Below, one piece after another: positions 6,160-7,943 of a stretch of DNA of 7,943 bases; within the stretch, counting starts at the first letter, position 1, and the number at the start of each line of letters is the position of its first letter. The position numbers and the translations under genes were made by a program. The notes under the pieces are model-generated. The model was not told the origin of the DNA. It saw only the letters and a program-made list of their open reading frames with translations, and made no database searches. Source of the DNA: Bacteroidales bacterium (GTDB lineage Bacteria > Bacteroidota > Bacteroidia > Bacteroidales > VadinHA17); NCBI GenBank assembly GCA_025455535.1, contig JALOMM010000058.1:1-7943 (forward strand), in the 5' to 3' direction.

Positions 6160-7395
6160 TTAATTATCCAGTATCTCCTTAGGATAACAGAGATAGTATT
6201 TGGTTATTTTTTCAGACAGCGTATCCTTGTCGAACAGGTCTGACACCGCTGTTATATCCTTTGTGGTCCCGTTCTTGAGACGTATGCGTACTTCCGGCGT
6301 TCCGGGGGCATAGGTCTGATTATAAACATCTCCTGTGTTAACATAGTAGCGGCACTCATCAGCTGTAAGATGCAGCATCTCCCGTGCCTTCTTCACTGTC
6401 TCAGCCACCTTCGCTTCGCTGAAGGGGCTGTTCTGCAGTTCAATGCCCAGCAGGTCCCTGTTTACAAAACGGCGGCAGAGGTCTGCCAGCACCCTGTCTT
6501 CTGATGACATCCAAACCTTTGTGGCAGCCATTATATCGCTCTCGTCAAGCATGGTGAAGTGGTGTATCAGGGCTGATCGCTCTGCATTGTTCTCAGGTAT
6601 GGTTCCCGGCTCCAGGAAATATTCAAGGGCCGGGGTCGCAAACAGCTTCACTCCTCTTGCTGAGACCTCCCTGGCACGTATCAGCAGGCTCGTCAGGAGC
6701 TTCTCCGCCGATACCACTGTCCTGTGATTATATACCTGCCAGTACATCATCCTCCGTGCTATGAGAAACTTCTCCACCGAGTAAATACCCTTCTCATCCA
6801 CCACAAGCCTGTCGTCGGCGACATTAAGCATCCTTATGATCCTGTCAGACCCCACCGACCCCTCGATCACTCCGGTGAAGAAGCTGTCGCGGCGCAGGTA
6901 ATCCATCCTGTCCATATCCATCTGTCCGGTAATGAGATCGTGGAAGAAACGTCTCCGGCATGTACCGCTGAAGATAGCAATCGCATCGGTGAGACGGCCG
7001 TCATAACTCCTGTTAAGTTCCTCCATGATCAGAAGCGACATCTTCTCATGCGGCATGTTTTCGATTATAGAATGCTCAAGTGCGTGAGAGAACGGCCCGT
7101 GACCGATGTCATGAAGAAGAATCGCCACCAGAACTGCCTCCTCCTCCCTGTCTGTTATGCTGATCTCCTTTGACCTGAGAGTGTTTACCGCCAGGCTTGT
7201 CAGATACATTGCCCCCAGGCTGTGCTGGAAACGTGAATGTACGGCCCCGGGATAAACGTAGCTTGAGAGCCCCAGCTGCCGGATGTTGCGGAGCCGCTGA
7301 AACCACGGATGGCTGATAAGATCAAAAATGAAATCACCCGGCATACTTATGAATCCATATACCGGGTCATTGATGATCTTTTTCTTGTTGGTCAA
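6160..7395 (-). CDS. HD-domain phosphohydrolase (SAMHD1/dGTPase-like superfamily)
   Basis: The product has the metal-binding signature of HD-superfamily phosphohydrolases. In 411-residue numbering, His58 sits in HSRFQHSLG, His95-Asp96 in LLHDIGHGPFSH, and the fourth ligand is one of the Asp residues in MDMDRMDY (159-166). The RFQHSLG and LLHDIGHGPFSHALEH pair is the pattern of the dNTPase/SAMHD1-like subgroup, so hydrolysis of a nucleotide phosphate is plausible, but the substrate is unknown. The gene is 11 nt upstream of lpxD and in the same direction, a neighbourhood I recall from other Bacteroidota; a link to envelope synthesis is inference. No ATG lies near the N terminus. The longest frame starts at TTG 7419, but that codon falls inside a TAAATTTG box. 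TTG at 7395 places the first residues as (M)TNKKKIINDPVYGF, matching how I remember homologues beginning, so I prefer it. Confidence 0.88.
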   Translation of the reverse strand: MTNKKKIINDPVYGFISMPGDFIFDLISHPWFQRLRNIRQLGLSSYVYPGAVHSRFQHSLGAMYLTSLAVNTLRSKEISITDREEEAVLVAILLHDIGHGPFSHALEHSIIENMPHEKMSLLIMEELNRSYDGRLTDAIAIFSGTCRRRFFHDLITGQMDMDRMDYLRRDSFFTGVIEGSVGSDRIIRMLNVADDRLVVDEKGIYSVEKFLIARRMMYWQVYNHRTVVSAEKLLTSLLIRAREVSARGVKLFATPALEYFLEPGTIPENNAERSALIHHFTMLDESDIMAATKVWMSSEDRVLADLCRRFVNRDLLGIELQNSPFSEAKVAETVKKAREMLHLTADECRYYVNTGDVYNQTYAPGTPEVRIRLKNGTTKDITAVSDLFDKDTLSEKITKYYLCYPKEILDN

Positions 7396-7416
7396 AGAGT
7401 ACTGGTTTAGTGTTCC

Positions 7417-7424
7417 CAAATTTA
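7417..7424 (-). promoter_or_regulatory. Candidate -7 element for the HD-phosphohydrolase / lpxD transcript
   Basis: TAAATTTG on the minus strand matches the TAnnTTTG element exactly and lies 22 nt upstream of the preferred TTG start at 7395. No clear TTG is found about 20 nt further upstream (only CTG near 7449-7447), so the -33 half is weak. Transcription would begin near 7409. Position and direction fit the head of the lipid A cluster. Confidence 0.4.
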
Positions 7425-7496
7425 TTAATTGTTTCCGAAATCTCTTCAGAAAAGCTTCACTTACAAGGTACTTATTAAAAATTCATCATTTTCTTT

Positions 7497-7528
7497 TTGT
7501 GAAATTTAAAAAAATGGTGTTATCTTTG
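7497..7528 (+). promoter_or_regulatory. Consensus Bacteroidota promoter of the rimP transcript
   Basis: TTG at 7497-7499 (within a T-rich stretch) is followed after 21 nt by TATCTTTG at 7521-7528, a full match to TAnnTTTG. Transcription should begin about 7534-7537, giving a leader of roughly 60 nt before rimP. The promoter diverges from the HD-phosphohydrolase promoter about 75 bp away. Confidence 0.8.
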
Positions 7529-7555
7529 CACCCGAATAGAAGGGTACGAATGGCC

Positions 7556-7580
7556 TAGGGGACAAAAGTCCCCTATTTTG
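7556..7580 (+). terminator. Terminator-like hairpin in the rimP leader (possible attenuator)
   Basis: TAGGGGAC (7556-7563) and GTCCCCTA (7568-7575) form a perfect 8-bp stem with an AAAA loop, followed by TTTTG. It lies between the rimP promoter and the rimP start, so it would stop most transcripts after about 45 nt unless read through. No gene ends upstream on this strand, so it is not an ordinary 3' terminator. Attenuation of the rimP (nusA) transcript is the natural reading but is inferred. Confidence 0.65.
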
Positions 7581-7597
7581 TTATCAAAAAAAAGACC

Positions 7598-7909
7598 GTG
7601 ATTACGAAGGAACATATCAGGAAGCTCGCTGAGACACACATTGCCGGCACCGGCATATTTCTGGTAGAGGTGAGGCTCAGCAGTACGGGACGCATCACAG
7701 TGCTCATCGACAGGCATGAGGGTGTGACCATTGACGACTGCTCTGCACTGAGCAGGTATATCCACAACGAGCTTGGCGAGGAAGCAGAAGACTATGAGCT
7801 CAATGTCTCGTCACCGGGACTTGACATGCCCCTGCTGGTCATTGAACAGTACCGGAAGAACGAGGGGCGGATGGTGGAAGTCATTGCCACTGACGGCACC
7901 AGGGAGTAG
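7598..7909 (+). CDS. rimP: Ribosome maturation factor RimP, frame broken after residue 103
   Basis: RimP assists maturation of the 30S ribosomal subunit. The N-terminal domain is clear: FLVEVRLSSTGRITVLIDRHEGVTIDDCSALSRYI (residues about 21-55), then EDYELNVSSPGLDMPL (about 64-79), the family's diagnostic motif. The SH3-like C-terminal domain has just begun (GRMVEVIATDGTRE) when a TAG stops the frame at 103 residues, against about 150-155 for Bacteroidota RimP. Bases 7908-7943, read one base later, encode RLLNLDPAVGLA, which is what the domain should continue with, so a small indel near 7905-7912 is likely. The GTG at 7598 is chosen because the protein then begins MITKEHIRKLAE, like homologues; an A-rich run precedes it. 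The usual next genes, nusA and infB, lie outside the window. Confidence 0.9.
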   Translation: MITKEHIRKLAETHIAGTGIFLVEVRLSSTGRITVLIDRHEGVTIDDCSALSRYIHNELGEEAEDYELNVSSPGLDMPLLVIEQYRKNEGRMVEVIATDGTRE

Positions 7910-7943
7910 GTTGTTGAACCTGGATCCGGCAGTTGGCCTTGCC
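7908..7943 (+). pseudogene. rimP: Continuation of RimP C-terminal domain in a shifted frame
   Basis: Twelve codons from 7908 to the window end read RLLNLDPAVGLA. By position and character they match the strand of the RimP SH3-like domain that should follow ...VIATDGTRE. The segment is out of frame with 7598-7906 by one extra or two missing bases. It is short, so the call rests on fit to the family rather than on length. Confidence 0.5.

Noticed and set aside
6724..7173. A 149-codon plus-strand frame inside the HD-phosphohydrolase gene
   Set aside because: It is antisense to a gene with an intact HD signature and has no recognisable domain or start context.

Overview
The window looks like chromosomal DNA from a member of the Bacteroidota, most likely Bacteroidales or a close relative. 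Four things support this. Promoter elements of the TTG-N20/21-TAnnTTTG type stand in front of several transcripts. Start codons have A-rich leaders rather than strong Shine-Dalgarno sequences. LpxC is fused to FabZ in one polypeptide. The order HD-phosphohydrolase / lpxD / lpxC-fabZ / lpxA, which I recall from Bacteroidota genomes, is present. There is no insertion sequence, phage gene, tRNA, rRNA or CRISPR array.

Layout, left to right. Positions 1-255 hold the 3' end of a sigma-70 family (ECF-like) sigma factor, closed by a hairpin terminator. Positions 395-1999 encode an exported DUF4140/DUF4139 (MuiA-like) protein, followed by a perfect-palindrome terminator. Positions 2000-2819 contain no convincing protein gene. 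They hold a near-consensus Bacteroidota promoter (2155-2185), about 600 nt of GC-rich sequence full of nested complementary segments and stable tetraloops, and a strong terminator ending near 2790. I read this as a large structured non-coding RNA whose family I do not recognise. It is the most interesting part of the window.

Positions 2807-7419 are on the minus strand and form a lipid A cluster. The reading order is HD-domain phosphohydrolase (starts 7395 or 7419), lpxD (starts 6148), lpxC-fabZ (starts 4994) and lpxA (starts 3593), ending in a terminator whose loop contains the lpxA stop codon. LpxA adds the first acyl chain to UDP-GlcNAc, LpxC deacetylates the product, LpxD adds the second acyl chain, and the FabZ half dehydrates 3-hydroxyacyl-ACP, drawing on the same substrate pool as LpxA and LpxD. 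A second promoter appears to lie between lpxD and lpxC-fabZ.

Positions 7497-7943 run divergently on the plus strand. A consensus promoter, a short leader with a terminator-like hairpin, and the first two thirds of rimP (ribosome maturation factor) are present. The rimP frame breaks at 7907, and the expected protein continues in another frame to the window edge, which suggests a frameshift mutation or a sequencing error.
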